Shown: positions 1 to 9,229 of the stretch, in pieces
Layout: the number at the start of each line of letters is the position of its first letter
Numbering within the stretch: position 1 is the stretch's first letter
Assembly: GCA_963720705.1 (NCBI GenBank)
Contig: CAVRGJ010000006.1
Coordinates: 62,001-126,000 of the forward strand
Length of the DNA: 64,000 nucleotides
From: DASWJZ01 sp963720705
GTDB taxonomy: Bacteria > Pseudomonadota > Alphaproteobacteria > Rhizobiales > Afifellaceae
Direction of reading: 5' to 3'
Translations under genes and position numbers: made by a program
Notes under the pieces: generated by a model
Told to the model about the DNA's origin: nothing
The model's database searches: none
Seen by the model: only the letters and a program-made list of their open reading frames with translations

Positions 1-156
1 GGCGTCAGCGAGGCGCTCTATCTGCGCGACCCCGATCAGAACGGCGTCGAGCTCTACCGCGACCGGCCGAAGGAGGAGTGGCCGAAGAATCCCGACAACG
101 GGACACTCGCGATGGTCACGAAGCGCCTCGACCTTGAGGATCTGCTTCGGACCTGA
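1..156 (+). CDS. VOC/glyoxalase-family protein, C-terminal fragment
   Basis: The reading frame is open from the left edge and ends at a TGA, giving the last 51 residues of a protein. The segment DPDQNGVELY followed by a short acidic tail matches the closing strand of vicinal-oxygen-chelate (glyoxalase/ring-cleavage dioxygenase) domains, where the Glu is normally a metal ligand. The substrate cannot be told from this piece. The next gene starts about 120 bases downstream in the same direction. Confidence 0.6.
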   Translation, partial: GVSEALYLRDPDQNGVELYRDRPKEEWPKNPDNGTLAMVTKRLDLEDLLRT

Positions 157-278
157 TCTTTTTCCCTTTCGCGCCGCTGAATGGCAATTCTTGCCTTCGC
201 GCCGCGGCCGACCCGGCGCTAGCTTCCACGCGCGTCGGCGTCCGTGCGTCGTCGTGGATGCGACCCGGGAGAGCGGCG

Positions 279-899
279 ATGGCCAAGAGCGCAGCAAAGG
301 CGACTGGAAAACCCAGCAAGGTCTATGACGAGGTCCTGAAGGCGAACAAAGGCTATGTCGCCGATTTTGGCGACAAGGGAAAGCTCACGATCCCTCCGGC
401 GCGCCGCTTCGCCATCCTGACCTGCATGGATGCGCGACTCGATCCGGCGAAGTATGCCGGCCTCGCCGAAGGCGACGCTCACGTCATCCGCAACGCCGGC
501 GGGCGCGCCAGCGACGACGCGATCCGCTCGCTCGTCATTTCGCACAAGCTTCTGGGCACGCGCGAATGGTTCGTCGTGCATCACACGAATTGCGGGATGG
601 AGCTCTTCACCGACACGGTGATGGCAAGCCTTCTCGACGACAGCCTGCAGACGGCAACGTTCGACGGGAAGATCTGGTCGAACCCGAAGCACGGCGGCGG
701 CGCGCCCCACGGCCACTTCATCCCGTGGCTGACGATCGCCGACCAGGCTTCAAGCGTCGTCGCCGACGTGAAGCGCATCCGCACGCATCCGCTCGTGCCG
801 GGCTACATCCCGATTTACGGTTTCGTCTACGATGTATACTCGGGCCGGTTGAACGAGGTGAAGGAAGCGAGCAAGGTCGGGCGCCCGCTCGTGAAGTGA
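279..899 (+). CDS. Beta-class carbonic anhydrase
   Basis: Cytosolic zinc enzyme interconverting CO2 and bicarbonate, 206 residues. The motif CMDARLD supplies Cys49 and the Asp51/Arg53 dyad, and HHTNCGM supplies His102 and Cys105, so the Cys-His-Cys zinc set of beta carbonic anhydrases is complete. The length is normal for the small class of this family. I chose the ATG at 279 because GGGAG lies a few bases upstream. An in-frame ATG at 258 would add seven residues. A CBS-domain protein follows after a 119-base gap. No signal peptide is seen. Confidence 0.9.
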   Translation: MAKSAAKATGKPSKVYDEVLKANKGYVADFGDKGKLTIPPARRFAILTCMDARLDPAKYAGLAEGDAHVIRNAGGRASDDAIRSLVISHKLLGTREWFVVHHTNCGMELFTDTVMASLLDDSLQTATFDGKIWSNPKHGGGAPHGHFIPWLTIADQASSVVADVKRIRTHPLVPGYIPIYGFVYDVYSGRLNEVKEASKVGRPLVK

Positions 900-1018
900 G
901 TCGGCGTGCGCGCCGCTTGCTGCGAGGCGAAGAAGGGGCCACTGGAGGAACTCAGATCACCGGGGACGCGTTTTTCACGCGTCGCCGAGCGGGGCGGCAG
1001 CCAGGGGAATCGCGATCG

Positions 1019-1510
1019 ATGAAAGTGGCTGACGTGATGACGCGCGGCATCGATTTCGTCGATCCTTCGGTAACGGTGCAGGCTGCGGCGACCCAGATGG
1101 CGGAGCTCGACGTTGGCGCGGTCGTGATCGGCGGCGACAAAGGCGTCGTCGGCATCCTCACCGACCGCGACATTCTGCTCCGCGTTGTCGTGGAGGGAAG
1201 AAATCCGGCTTATGTGACCGTCGCCGAGGTGATGACATGCGACGTCGTGGGCTGCAAGGCCGAGGATCCGATCCAGGTCGCCTTCGCCGCGATGCGCGAG
1301 GGTCAATTCCGTCGCTTGCCGGTCTTCGGCGAGAACGAGGAGCCGCTCGGCGTGGTGACGCTGGGCGACCTTTCCAAGCACGTGGAGAGCCCCGAGAACC
1401 TGACGGAAACGCTGCGTGAGCTTTCCGAGCCGCATCGCCGCCGCGAAACGGCGGAAAAATCCGCGGACGAGGACGGCGCGGCGGCCGCGTCCGGTGCGAT
1501 GCGCGCCTAG
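1019..1510 (+). CDS. CBS-domain pair protein
   Basis: A 163-residue protein made almost entirely of two CBS domains, about residues 1-60 and 70-130. It opens MKVADVMTRG and has the typical GILTDRDI and GVVTLGDL motifs. CBS pairs bind adenosine nucleotides and act as energy or redox sensors. Stand-alone copies like this one have no fixed partner, and nothing in the sequence shows its target. AGGGGAA about 10 bases before the ATG fixes the start. The last 30 residues are charged and probably disordered. Confidence 0.85.
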   Translation: MKVADVMTRGIDFVDPSVTVQAAATQMAELDVGAVVIGGDKGVVGILTDRDILLRVVVEGRNPAYVTVAEVMTCDVVGCKAEDPIQVAFAAMREGQFRRLPVFGENEEPLGVVTLGDLSKHVESPENLTETLRELSEPHRRRETAEKSADEDGAAAASGAMRA

Positions 1511-1543
1511 GCGCGCGCCAGCGCGGCCGAAACGCCACGCCTC

Positions 1544-3331
1544 ATGACGCTTCAGCAAAGCCTCGCCTTCGCGGTGATCGTCGGCATGATGGCCCTCTTC
1601 GTTTGGGGGCGTCTCCGCTACGACGTTGTTGGGATGCTCGCGCTCTTCGTCTCGGTCATCGTCGGCATCATCCCGCCGGAAAAGGCGTTCAAGGGCTTCA
1701 GCGACGATATCGTCATCATCGTCGGATCGGCGCTTCTAGTGAGCGCCGCGGTTGCGCGCTCCGGCATCGTAGAGGCGGTGCTGCAGAGGCTCGGGCCTTT
1801 TCTCACCTCGCCGCGCAAGGTGATCGTGCTCCTTGTCGGTTCCGTCACGCTGATGGCCGGGTTCGTGAAGAACATCGGCGCGCTGGCGATGCTGATGCCT
1901 GTCGCCTTCCAGCTCGCGCGGCGCACCAAGACATCACCATCCTATTTCCTGATGCCGATGGCCTTCGGTTCGCTCCTCGGCGGCACCATGACCATGATCG
2001 GCACCTCGCCCAACATCATCGTATCGCGGCTCAGGACCGAGCTCGTCGGCGAGCCCTTCCACATGTTCGATTTCACGCCGGTCGGCCTGTCGATCGCCGT
2101 AATCGGCGTCGCCTTCCTGGCGTTCGGCTACAAGCTGCTTCCCGCCGACCGCAAGGGCGCGGCCTCGCTCGATGCCACCTTCAGCATCCAGAGCTATACG
2201 ACCGAGGTGATTGTGCCGGAGGATTCGCCCTTCGTCGGCACGACGGTGGCGGAGCTTGAGAAGCGCTCTGACGGCGACGTCCAGGTGGTGACCATCATCC
2301 GCGAGCGCTTCCGCCGCTTCACACCATCGCCGGGCTGGACGCTCAACGCCGACGACACGTTGCTCCTTGAAGGCGAATCCACTGCGTTGGAGCAGACGGT
2401 CACGGCGGGCAAGCTGAAGCTTGTCGGCAGCGAAGAGCAGGAACGGGAGTCCGACACCAGCGCCGAGGATTTCGGCGTCATGGAAGCGGTCGTCACGGCA
2501 GGATCGAGCCTGGTCGAGCGCACTTCGACGCAAGCGCGGCTCGCGGAGCGCTATCAGATCGCTGTCCTCGCGGTGAGCCGCAGCGGCGAACGGCTGACGC
2601 GGAGACTGCGGACCATCCGCTTCCAGCCCGGCGACGTCATCGTCTTCCAAGGCAACGTGACACACATGCCCGAAGCGCTCGGCGAGCTCGGTTGCCTGCC
2701 GCTCGCCGGCCGCAATATCGCGCTCGGGCGCGAGCGCTGGCGCTATCTGCCGGTCATCGTGCTTGCCGTCGCCATGCTGCTTGTTGCCTTTCAGGTCGTG
2801 CCTGTGGCCTTCGGCTTCTTCGGCGCCGCCCTGGTGCTCCTTCTGGCACGCTCGATCAGCCTGCGCGAGGCGTACGCGGTGATCGACTGGCCGCTCCTGA
2901 TTTTGATCGGCTCAATCATCCCTGTGAGCGAGGCCATGCAAACGACCGGCGCGACCGATCTTCTCGCCGCGTGGCTCTCTACCGTTGCCGCCCCACTTCC
3001 TCCGCTCGGCGCGCTCGCTGTGATCCTTGTCGCCGGCATGGCGGTGACGCCTTTCCTGAACAACGCCGCGACAGTGCTCGTCATGGCGCCGATTGCGGCG
3101 CAGTTCGCGAGCGGGCTTGGCTACAATCCCGACCCCTTCCTGATGGCCGTCGCGCTCGGCGCCGCTTCGGATTTCCTGACTCCGATCGGCCACCAGTCGA
3201 ACACGCTTGTGATGGGCCCAGGCGGCTATCGCTTCGGCGACTACTGGCGGCTCGGACTGCCGCTCTCGATTCTGGTCATATTGGTCGGCGTGCCGCTTAT
3301 TGCTGTGGTATTCCCGTTTTCACGTCCATGA
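1544..3331 (+). CDS. SLC13-type permease with central RCK_C (TrkA-C) domains
   Basis: A 595-residue inner-membrane protein with hydrophobic segments in the first ~200 and last ~190 residues and a soluble middle of about 180 residues. The middle looks like two TrkA C-terminal (RCK_C) domains (FVGTTVAEL, later LLEGES and GDVIVFQG). The membrane halves carry the repeated hairpin signatures GTSPNII and NNAATVLVMAPIA of the divalent anion:Na+ symporter family. Members carry sulfate, dicarboxylates or other anions, and the substrate is not evident here. Its 3' end overlaps the convergent ribokinase gene by 35 bases. Confidence 0.85.
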   Translation: MTLQQSLAFAVIVGMMALFVWGRLRYDVVGMLALFVSVIVGIIPPEKAFKGFSDDIVIIVGSALLVSAAVARSGIVEAVLQRLGPFLTSPRKVIVLLVGSVTLMAGFVKNIGALAMLMPVAFQLARRTKTSPSYFLMPMAFGSLLGGTMTMIGTSPNIIVSRLRTELVGEPFHMFDFTPVGLSIAVIGVAFLAFGYKLLPADRKGAASLDATFSIQSYTTEVIVPEDSPFVGTTVAELEKRSDGDVQVVTIIRERFRRFTPSPGWTLNADDTLLLEGESTALEQTVTAGKLKLVGSEEQERESDTSAEDFGVMEAVVTAGSSLVERTSTQARLAERYQIAVLAVSRSGERLTRRLRTIRFQPGDVIVFQGNVTHMPEALGELGCLPLAGRNIALGRERWRYLPVIVLAVAMLLVAFQVVPVAFGFFGAALVLLLARSISLREAYAVIDWPLLILIGSIIPVSEAMQTTGATDLLAAWLSTVAAPLPPLGALAVILVAGMAVTPFLNNAATVLVMAPIAAQFASGLGYNPDPFLMAVALGAASDFLTPIGHQSNTLVMGPGGYRFGDYWRLGLPLSILVILVGVPLIAVVFPFSRP

Positions 3332-4229
3332 GTGGCAGCATGGCTGCCTCGACCTCAGCACGCCGTGGGATCGAAGGCTGCGCGCCCGACTTGATGCAAG
3401 CGAGGCTTCCGGCGGCGGACGCCAGCGCCAGCGCCGATTCGAGCGGCCGGCCCTCGGCGAGGCCGGCGGCGAGATAGCCGCAGAACGTGTCACCGGCGCC
3501 GACCGTGTCGACCGGCTCGACGGGAAGCGCCGCGGCGCCGAATTCGCCGCCGTCGACGACGGCGTGGGCGCCCGCCTTTCCAAGCGTCACGACAACCGTC
3601 GCGCCGAACCGCTCCGCAAGCCGGCGCCCCTGCACTTCGATCGCTTCGCTCTTGAGCCCGAGCGCTTCGGCGATCAGCGCGCATTCCGTCTCGTTGACGA
3701 CGAGATGCGTGGCCGCCGCGACAAGATCAAGCGCCTCGGAGCGAAACGGCGCGAAGTTCAGGATCACATGCGCGCCCCCCGCCCGCGCCCGCCGCGCCGC
3801 CGCGCCGATCGCCGCGACCGGCACTTCAAGCTGCAGGAGCAGCACGTCGCCGCGCGAGAATTTCAGGTTCTCCGCCTGATCTTCGTCGACCGTGCCGTTC
3901 GCCCCGGGGATAACGACGATGACGTTTTCGCCCACCCGGTCGACCAGGATCAGCGCGACGCCCGTCGGCCCGCCGACGGTCTTGACCAGCGAAAGATCGA
4001 GCCCATCGGCGCGAAGCAACGAGAGCGCGGCCTCCGCGAAGCGGTCGCCGCCGACCGCCCCGACCATGCGTACCGCGGCACCGGCGCGGTTCGCCGCGAG
4101 AGCCTGGTTGGCGCCCTTGCCGCCCGGTGCAGTGGCAAACGCGCTGCCTGGAACCGTTTCGCCCGGCTGCGGCAGGCGCTCCACTACGCCGATCAGATCG
4201 AGATTGATCGAGCCGAAGACCGTGATCAC
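3297..4229 (-). CDS. rbsK: Ribokinase (PfkB family)
   Basis: Predicted cytosolic kinase phosphorylating ribose, or a related sugar, at the 5-OH with ATP; 310 residues, the usual length. It has the two PfkB signatures: the N-terminal GGKGANQALAANR and the C-terminal DTVGAGDTFCGYLAAGL with catalytic Asp in GAGD. The start is taken as a GTG with GGAGGAAA nine bases upstream; longer frames lack a ribosome site. No ribose importer is adjacent, so the substrate could be a nucleoside-derived ribose. The nucleoside hydrolase 3 kb away would produce one. Confidence 0.85.
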   Translation of the reverse strand: MITVFGSINLDLIGVVERLPQPGETVPGSAFATAPGGKGANQALAANRAGAAVRMVGAVGGDRFAEAALSLLRADGLDLSLVKTVGGPTGVALILVDRVGENVIVVIPGANGTVDEDQAENLKFSRGDVLLLQLEVPVAAIGAAARRARAGGAHVILNFAPFRSEALDLVAAATHLVVNETECALIAEALGLKSEAIEVQGRRLAERFGATVVVTLGKAGAHAVVDGGEFGAAALPVEPVDTVGAGDTFCGYLAAGLAEGRPLESALALASAAGSLACIKSGAQPSIPRRAEVEAAMLPLMDVKTGIPQQ

Positions 4230-4368
4230 CTGGGTTTCCTCCACATTCCAGTGCGTGCGAAAGCTCTTTTTGCGCGCTGCCGAGAGTATGACTGCAACAT
4301 ACCCGGTGTCACACCTTGGCGTTAGAATTGTCACGGGACGCGCGGACCGCTCCGGCGTATGCTGAAAC

Positions 4369-5694
4369 ATGATGGCGAGACCCCCACTGAGATCGCTGCT
4401 TTCCGCCCTTCTCGGCTTGGCCTTCGCCGGCGCCGCGGTACCGCGCGCAGTCGCCGCGACGGACCTTGAATTCTGGTTCGGGCTGAGCGGGGCGAACGCC
4501 CAGGTGGTCGAGAATCTGGCCCGTGAATTCAACGACAGCCAAAGCGACTACCGCATCGTCCCAGTGTTCAAGGGGACTTATCCCGAAACGCTTCAGGCGG
4601 GACTCGATGCCTACAAGCGGGGTCATCCGCCGCACATCATCCAAGTCTTCGATGTCGGAACCGGCGTGATGATGCACGCCGAGGGCGCCATCGTGCCCGT
4701 TGCCGACGTGCTCAAGATGGCGGGCGGCGCCTTCGACAAGAGCCAGTACCTTCCCGGCATCGTCGCCTACTATTCGACGCCCGACGGGACGATGCTCTCC
4801 TTCCCGTTCAACTCCTCCTCGCCGATCCTCTTCTACAACAAGGACGTTTTCAGGCGCGCCGGGCTCGATGCGGACAAGCCGCCGAAAACCTGGCCGGAGG
4901 TATGGAGCGCGGCTCGACAGATCGTGCGCGCACGTGCGGCGTCATGTGGCTACACGTCGTCGTGGATTACCTGGATTCACCTGGAGAATTTCGCCGCCTG
5001 GAACGATGTCCCCTACGCGACCAAGGAGAATGGGCTCGCCGGCACTGACATCGAGCTCAAGATCAACACGCCGATCTATGTCCGCCATTTCGAACAGCTC
5101 GCTGCGCTCGCCGCCGAGAATGTGTTTCGCTACGCCGGCCGCACCTCGGAGGCAAAGCAGCTCTTCCTCTCCGGCGAATGCGCCATGCTGACCGATTCCT
5201 CCGCCGGCCTCGGCGACGTCGCGAACTCCGGAATCGAGTTTGGGACAGGTCCCCTGCCTTATGATCCCTCGGCGTCCGGCGCACCGCGGAACACCATCCC
5301 CGGCGGGGCGAGCCTTTGGGTCTTCGCTGGGCATCCGGACAAGGACTATGTCGGGGTCGCCGCTTTCTTCAAGTTCCTGTCGCAGACCGACGTGCAGTCC
5401 CGTCTGCATCAGGTCTCCGGCTACCTCCCGGTCACGATGGCGGCTTACGAGGAGACCAAGCAGTCGGGGTTTTACGACCGGAATCCAGGGCGCGAGCAGC
5501 CGATCCTGCAAATGATCGGAAAGCCGCCGACGGAGAACTCGCGCGGCATCCGCGCCATCAATCTTCCAGAGCTTCGCGATATCCAGAACGAAGAGCTTGA
5601 AGAGCTCCTCGCCGGCCATGAGAGCGCGCGTGAAGCGCTCGACCACGCTGTCCGTCGCGGGAATGCGGCGATCAAGGCGGCGCTCGGAAGATAA
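4369..5694 (+). CDS. ugpB: UgpB-like sn-glycerol-3-phosphate-binding protein
   Basis: Periplasmic substrate-binding protein of 441 residues, the size of E. coli UgpB. A signal peptide covers about residues 1-29, ending AVAA. Family features are TDLEFWFGLSGANAQVV, FNDSQSDYRIVP, KGTYPETLQAG and SFPFNSSSPILFYNKD. UgpB hands glycerol-3-phosphate or glycerophosphodiesters to the UgpAEC importer. No permease or ATPase gene lies beside it in this window, so it must work with a transporter encoded elsewhere. Neighbours are a convergently oriented ribokinase upstream on the opposite strand and a small secreted protein downstream. Confidence 0.88.
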   Translation: MMARPPLRSLLSALLGLAFAGAAVPRAVAATDLEFWFGLSGANAQVVENLAREFNDSQSDYRIVPVFKGTYPETLQAGLDAYKRGHPPHIIQVFDVGTGVMMHAEGAIVPVADVLKMAGGAFDKSQYLPGIVAYYSTPDGTMLSFPFNSSSPILFYNKDVFRRAGLDADKPPKTWPEVWSAARQIVRARAASCGYTSSWITWIHLENFAAWNDVPYATKENGLAGTDIELKINTPIYVRHFEQLAALAAENVFRYAGRTSEAKQLFLSGECAMLTDSSAGLGDVANSGIEFGTGPLPYDPSASGAPRNTIPGGASLWVFAGHPDKDYVGVAAFFKFLSQTDVQSRLHQVSGYLPVTMAAYEETKQSGFYDRNPGREQPILQMIGKPPTENSRGIRAINLPELRDIQNEELEELLAGHESAREALDHAVRRGNAAIKAALGR

Positions 5695-5740
5695 GAGCCG
5701 CAATCCAGCGGCCTAAGCGGAAACCTTAATTCGAATTGCT

Positions 5741-5763
5741 CGGCGCGGTATGCCGCCGCGCCG
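5741..5763. terminator. Hairpin downstream of ugpB, possible terminator
   Basis: Eight-base perfect stem (CGGCGCGG at 5741-5748 with CCGCGCCG at 5756-5763) and a seven-base loop, 47 bases after the ugpB stop. There is no good T-run after it, so it may be a weak or Rho-assisted terminator or just a GC-rich palindrome. Confidence 0.35.
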
Positions 5764-5910
5764 CTATCTTGCCTCATTAGCGGCTCGGTGACGCCACCAC
5801 TCTCGCGTCTAGGGTGCGGCAAGGGGTGGTTCGCTTCTTCACGGCGCAATAGCGAGTGGGAACATTTCCTTCGCTCCGCCGTTATGTGGCAATGATTTGA
5901 GGAGTTTTTG

Positions 5911-6432
5911 ATGCATTTTGTTTCGCGCCGCTCGGCGGTTTTCGTGCTTGCCCTCGCGGCAGCTTCCTTCGCCGGTGCAAGCCAAGCCGCCGAGTTGGAT
6001 TTTCTCAGCCGCTTCCAAGGCTCGTTCTCCGGCGGCGGTCTCGTTCAGCGCAATGCGACCGAGCGCCCGAACCAGGTGAGTTGCACGCTGACAGGTCAGC
6101 CTTCTGCGACCGGTATCTCGATGAGCGGCAAATGCGGCGCCTTCATCTTCTCGCGCGCGATCCGCGCCGACATTCGCTACGACGCCTCCTCCGGCCGCTA
6201 CACCGGGATCTACGAGGGCTCGGCGATCGGCCCGGCGCGTCTCTCCGGCAAGCGCAGCGGCGACGCCGTCGTGCTGCAGATCACCTGGCCAAAGCCCGTC
6301 AACGGCGACACCAAGGCGACGATGACGATTTCGAACAGCGGCAACGGCCGCCTGGCCATCACCGTCACCGACCAGGTCGCGCCCGGCGGACCGGCCACCC
6401 GCGTTACGCAACTCGCGCTCAATCAGAGCTGA
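5911..6432 (+). CDS. Small secreted protein of unknown function
   Basis: A 173-residue protein beginning with a clear signal peptide (charged start, hydrophobic stretch to about residue 24, ASQAAE cleavage site). The mature part is rich in Gly, Ser and Thr with alternating hydrophobic residues, which suggests a beta-barrel or lipocalin-like fold. I recognise no catalytic motif and cannot name a family beyond conserved exported alphaproteobacterial proteins. The ATG at 5911 is supported by GAGGAG seven bases upstream. A strong terminator follows its stop, so it is probably transcribed alone. Confidence 0.7.
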   Translation: MHFVSRRSAVFVLALAAASFAGASQAAELDFLSRFQGSFSGGGLVQRNATERPNQVSCTLTGQPSATGISMSGKCGAFIFSRAIRADIRYDASSGRYTGIYEGSAIGPARLSGKRSGDAVVLQITWPKPVNGDTKATMTISNSGNGRLAITVTDQVAPGGPATRVTQLALNQS

Positions 6433-6455
6433 GCGGTCTGATTGAAGACCAGAAC

Positions 6456-6482
6456 AAGGCCCGCTCCGGCGGGCCTTTTTCT
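6456..6482 (+). terminator. Rho-independent terminator
   Basis: Perfect nine-base stem (AAGGCCCGC at 6456-6464, GCGGGCCTT at 6469-6477) with loop TCCG, running into a T-rich tract that ends TTTTTCTTC. It follows the stop of the secreted protein by 23 bases. The opposite strand has A residues before the stem, so it may also stop transcripts of the convergent SDR gene. Confidence 0.9.
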
Positions 6483-6493
6483 TCTCGCGGCCT

Positions 6494-7309
6494 CTACAGC
6501 GCCATCGCTTTCGACGGCTGGACCGAGTCCTCGGCCGAGCCGAGCACCTGCTGGTCGAAGTCTATGATCGAGCCCGTCATCAGCCCCGACTCCTCGCTCG
6601 CCAAATAGGCGACGGCACGCGCGACCTCCGTCGGCTTCAGAAGCCGTCCGAACGGCGCCGCCTTCTCGGCCTTCTTCAGCCAGTCGTCGGGCGCGTCGTG
6701 ATAGAGCTTCTGAATGCGGTGCTCGCCCGGCGTGTCCATCCAGCCGATGTTGAGCCCGTTGATCCGGATATTGTTGCGCATCAGTGAGAAGGCGGCGTTC
6801 TTCGTGAGCGTCGTAAGCGCGCCCTTCGAGCCGGAATAGGCGATGATGAACGGCTGACCGCCGTGGCCTGACATCGACAGGATGTTGACCATCGCGCCTT
6901 TGATCTTCTTCTTGATCATCAGCTTGGCAGCATCCTGCATCAGGAAGAAGGGCGCGCGCACGTTCACGTCGAACATCGTGTCGAAGAGCTCAGGTTTCGT
7001 GTCGAGGATCGTGCCGCGGTCAGTGATCGCCGCGGCGTTGACGAGGACGTCGACCTTTCCGAAAGCCTTCTCCGCAGCCGGGACGATCTTTCGCGCAGCG
7101 GCAAGGTTGGCGAGGTCGGCGGCGACGAAAACGGTCTTTGCGCCCGCTTTCGTCAGCTGATCGGCGACCGCCTTCCCCCTTTTCTTGTCGCGCCCGACGA
7201 TGACCAGGCCGGCCGCGCCGCGCTCGGCGAAAAGCCGCGCGATCGCCTCGCCAAGGCCCTGCGTGCCGCCGGTCACGATTGCGACCTTGCCGGAAAACTG
7301 CTTCGCCAT
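6494..7309 (-). CDS. SDR-family oxidoreductase
   Basis: NAD(P)-dependent short-chain dehydrogenase of 271 residues. The nucleotide-binding TGGTQGLG motif is near residue 14, NAAA (variant of NNAG) near 90, and the catalytic Ser plus YxxxK are in ILSMSGHGG and AYSGSKGAL. The C-terminal tail after residue 245 is longer than in a minimal SDR. The substrate is unknown; the nearby inositol and sugar genes make a polyol or keto-sugar plausible, but that is inference from position. It is divergent from the nucleoside hydrolase gene across 101 bases. Confidence 0.85.
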   Translation of the reverse strand: MAKQFSGKVAIVTGGTQGLGEAIARLFAERGAAGLVIVGRDKKRGKAVADQLTKAGAKTVFVAADLANLAAARKIVPAAEKAFGKVDVLVNAAAITDRGTILDTKPELFDTMFDVNVRAPFFLMQDAAKLMIKKKIKGAMVNILSMSGHGGQPFIIAYSGSKGALTTLTKNAAFSLMRNNIRINGLNIGWMDTPGEHRIQKLYHDAPDDWLKKAEKAAPFGRLLKPTEVARAVAYLASEESGLMTGSIIDFDQQVLGSAEDSVQPSKAMAL

Positions 7310-7410
7310 TTTTCGATCCTCCCCACCCGACGTCCCATGCTAGGGCTCGCCGCCGTGCCGCCCTTACCGGGGCCGGCGCGACCCTAGAGAAAGTCCGCGG
7401 CGGAAGGCAA

Positions 7411-8384
7411 GTGAAGCGCAGAAAGCTCATTCTCGACGTCGACACCGGCACCGACGACGCGGTTGCCGTGATGCTCGCCGCGCTCCACCCCGGGCTCGAC
7501 CTCGTTGCCTGCACCACCGTCAACGGCAACGTCGAGGTCGAGCATTGCACTGACAACACGCTACGCGTTCTCGACCATATCGGACGAAGCGACGTTCCGG
7601 TTTACGAGGGGCTTTCCCGACCGCTCGTCCGCACCGACTTCCCGATCCCGCGCAGCAAGGACGACCGCGCCGGAAAATTCCACGGAAAGACGCTGCCGCT
7701 GCCCGCCCTCGAAGCGCGCGAAAGCCGACAGCAGGCGCGGTGGAATTCCTGATCGAGACCTACCGCAACACGACCGACGAAATCACGCTGGTGCCCGTCG
7801 CGCCGCTCTCCAACATCGCGGCGGCGCTGGCGCTCTTTCCGAAGCTCGTCGAGCGGGTGCCCGAAGTAGTGATCATGGGCGGCGGCCACGCAATCGGCAA
7901 CGTCACGCCGTCGGCCGAGTTCAACATCTGGGGTGACCCGGAGGCCGCGGCCTGCGTCTTTTCCTCCGGATTCCGCAAGCTGACGCTGCTGCCGCTCGAC
8001 GCGACGCACCGTGCGCTCGTCTCGCGCGCCGACTGCGAGCGGTTGCGTGCGCTCGGCACGCCCGCCGGCGAAGCGGCGGCCGAACTGATCGGCCACCGCA
8101 TCGTCGCCTACGACGAGTCGCAGAAGATGGATATCCCCCATACGACGCCGGTGCACGACGCGCTCTGCGTCGGTTTCCTGGTCGAGCCGTCGCTGATCAA
8201 GACAGAGCGCTATCACGTTGCGGTCGAGACGACGGGCACCCTCACCGTCGGCCGCACGGTGATCGACACGCATTTTCGCGGCGGCAGCGAGCCGCAATGC
8301 GACGTCGCCTTCGATGCGGACGGGAAACGATTCGTGGAACTGCTGCTGGAGACTTTCGCGCGGCGCTCGAGCCTTCTCCCATAG
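7411..8384 (+). pseudogene. Inosine-uridine-type nucleoside hydrolase, frameshifted
   Basis: IUNH-family enzyme that would cleave nucleosides to base and ribose. The first part, from a GTG at 7411 with GGAAGG upstream, carries the calcium-binding start LILDVDTGTDDAV and runs to about 7707. The rest (IETYRNTTDEI, VPVAPLSNIA, MGGGHAIGN, EFNIWGDPEAA, VHDALCV) is in another frame to 8384. Adding one C to the C-run at 7706-7708 joins both parts into an uninterrupted family match of about 325 residues. As written, translation stops at 7752. It is either an inactivated gene or a homopolymer error; the flanks show no other damage. Confidence 0.8.
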
Positions 8385-8408
8385 GAAGAAGGTCACGCGC
8401 TGGTTCTC

Positions 8409-9212
8409 TCACGCCTTCAACAGCCACTCGTGCGCCGGCTCGTTGTGGAATTTCCACGTCCGGACCGGCCCCGCCATGACGTTCAGATAGTAGAGGTCGT
8501 AGCCGTGCAGCGCCGCACAGGGGTGGTAGCCGCGCGGCACCAGCGTCACGTCGCCGTCCTCCACCGTCATCGTCTCGTCGAGCGTGCGGTCCTCCGTGTA
8601 GACGCGCTGGAAGGCGTAGCCCTGCGGCGGGTTGATGCGGTGATAGTAGACCTCCTCGAGCAGAGATTCCCTCGGCGGGTCGTCGGTGTCGTGCTTGTGC
8701 GGCGGATAGGACGAGGTGTTGCCGCCGGGCGTGATCACCTCAACGACGAGCAGGCTTTCCGCCGGCTCCCATTCGGGCAGGATGTTGGTCACGTGGCGGA
8801 CATTCGAGCCCTTGCCGCGCGTCTCCTGGTGCAAACCTTCCGGCGGGATCGCGCGTGCCAGAAGCTCGCCCGGTGCGCCGGGCGCCGAACAGATCGCAAG
8901 CTCAACGTCCGTCGCCGCCGTCACCATCCACTCGCCGTCCGCCGGCACGTAGACCGACCAGGGTTTCCCCTCAAACGGGCTCATTCGCTCGCCGATCACA
9001 CCAAAATACTGGCCGTCGGCTCCGATCGCCGCGCGACCCGAGATGAGCACGAGACAGACCTCGCGCTCTTTGGTCTTGGCGCGAGCGCTCTGGCCCGCCT
9101 TGAGCCGGCAAAGATCGAACCCGACATAGGTCCAGCCGGCGCTTCCCGGCGTCACGTGAAGGACGCGGCCTTTCGCGTCGGGCTCGCTCGGCCTGATCTT
9201 GAGATTCGCCAT
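8409..9212 (-). CDS. iolB: 5-deoxy-glucuronate isomerase
   Basis: Cytosolic enzyme of myo-inositol catabolism converting 5-deoxy-D-glucuronate to 5-dehydro-2-deoxy-D-gluconate (2-deoxy-5-keto-gluconate). 267 residues, usual length, with a double cupin fold. The C-terminal cupin shows SSYPPHKHDTD and EEVYYHRINPPQGYAFQR, providing the metal-binding His/Glu set, then VPRGYHPCAALHGYDLYYLN. The ATG is preceded by GGGAGGAGG. It starts 17 bases after the iolC stop, so iolC-iolB are one transcript; IolC acts on the product of IolB. Confidence 0.95.
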   Translation of the reverse strand: MANLKIRPSEPDAKGRVLHVTPGSAGWTYVGFDLCRLKAGQSARAKTKEREVCLVLISGRAAIGADGQYFGVIGERMSPFEGKPWSVYVPADGEWMVTAATDVELAICSAPGAPGELLARAIPPEGLHQETRGKGSNVRHVTNILPEWEPAESLLVVEVITPGGNTSSYPPHKHDTDDPPRESLLEEVYYHRINPPQGYAFQRVYTEDRTLDETMTVEDGDVTLVPRGYHPCAALHGYDLYYLNVMAGPVRTWKFHNEPAHEWLLKA

Positions 9213-9229
9213 CGCCCTCCTCCCAACGT

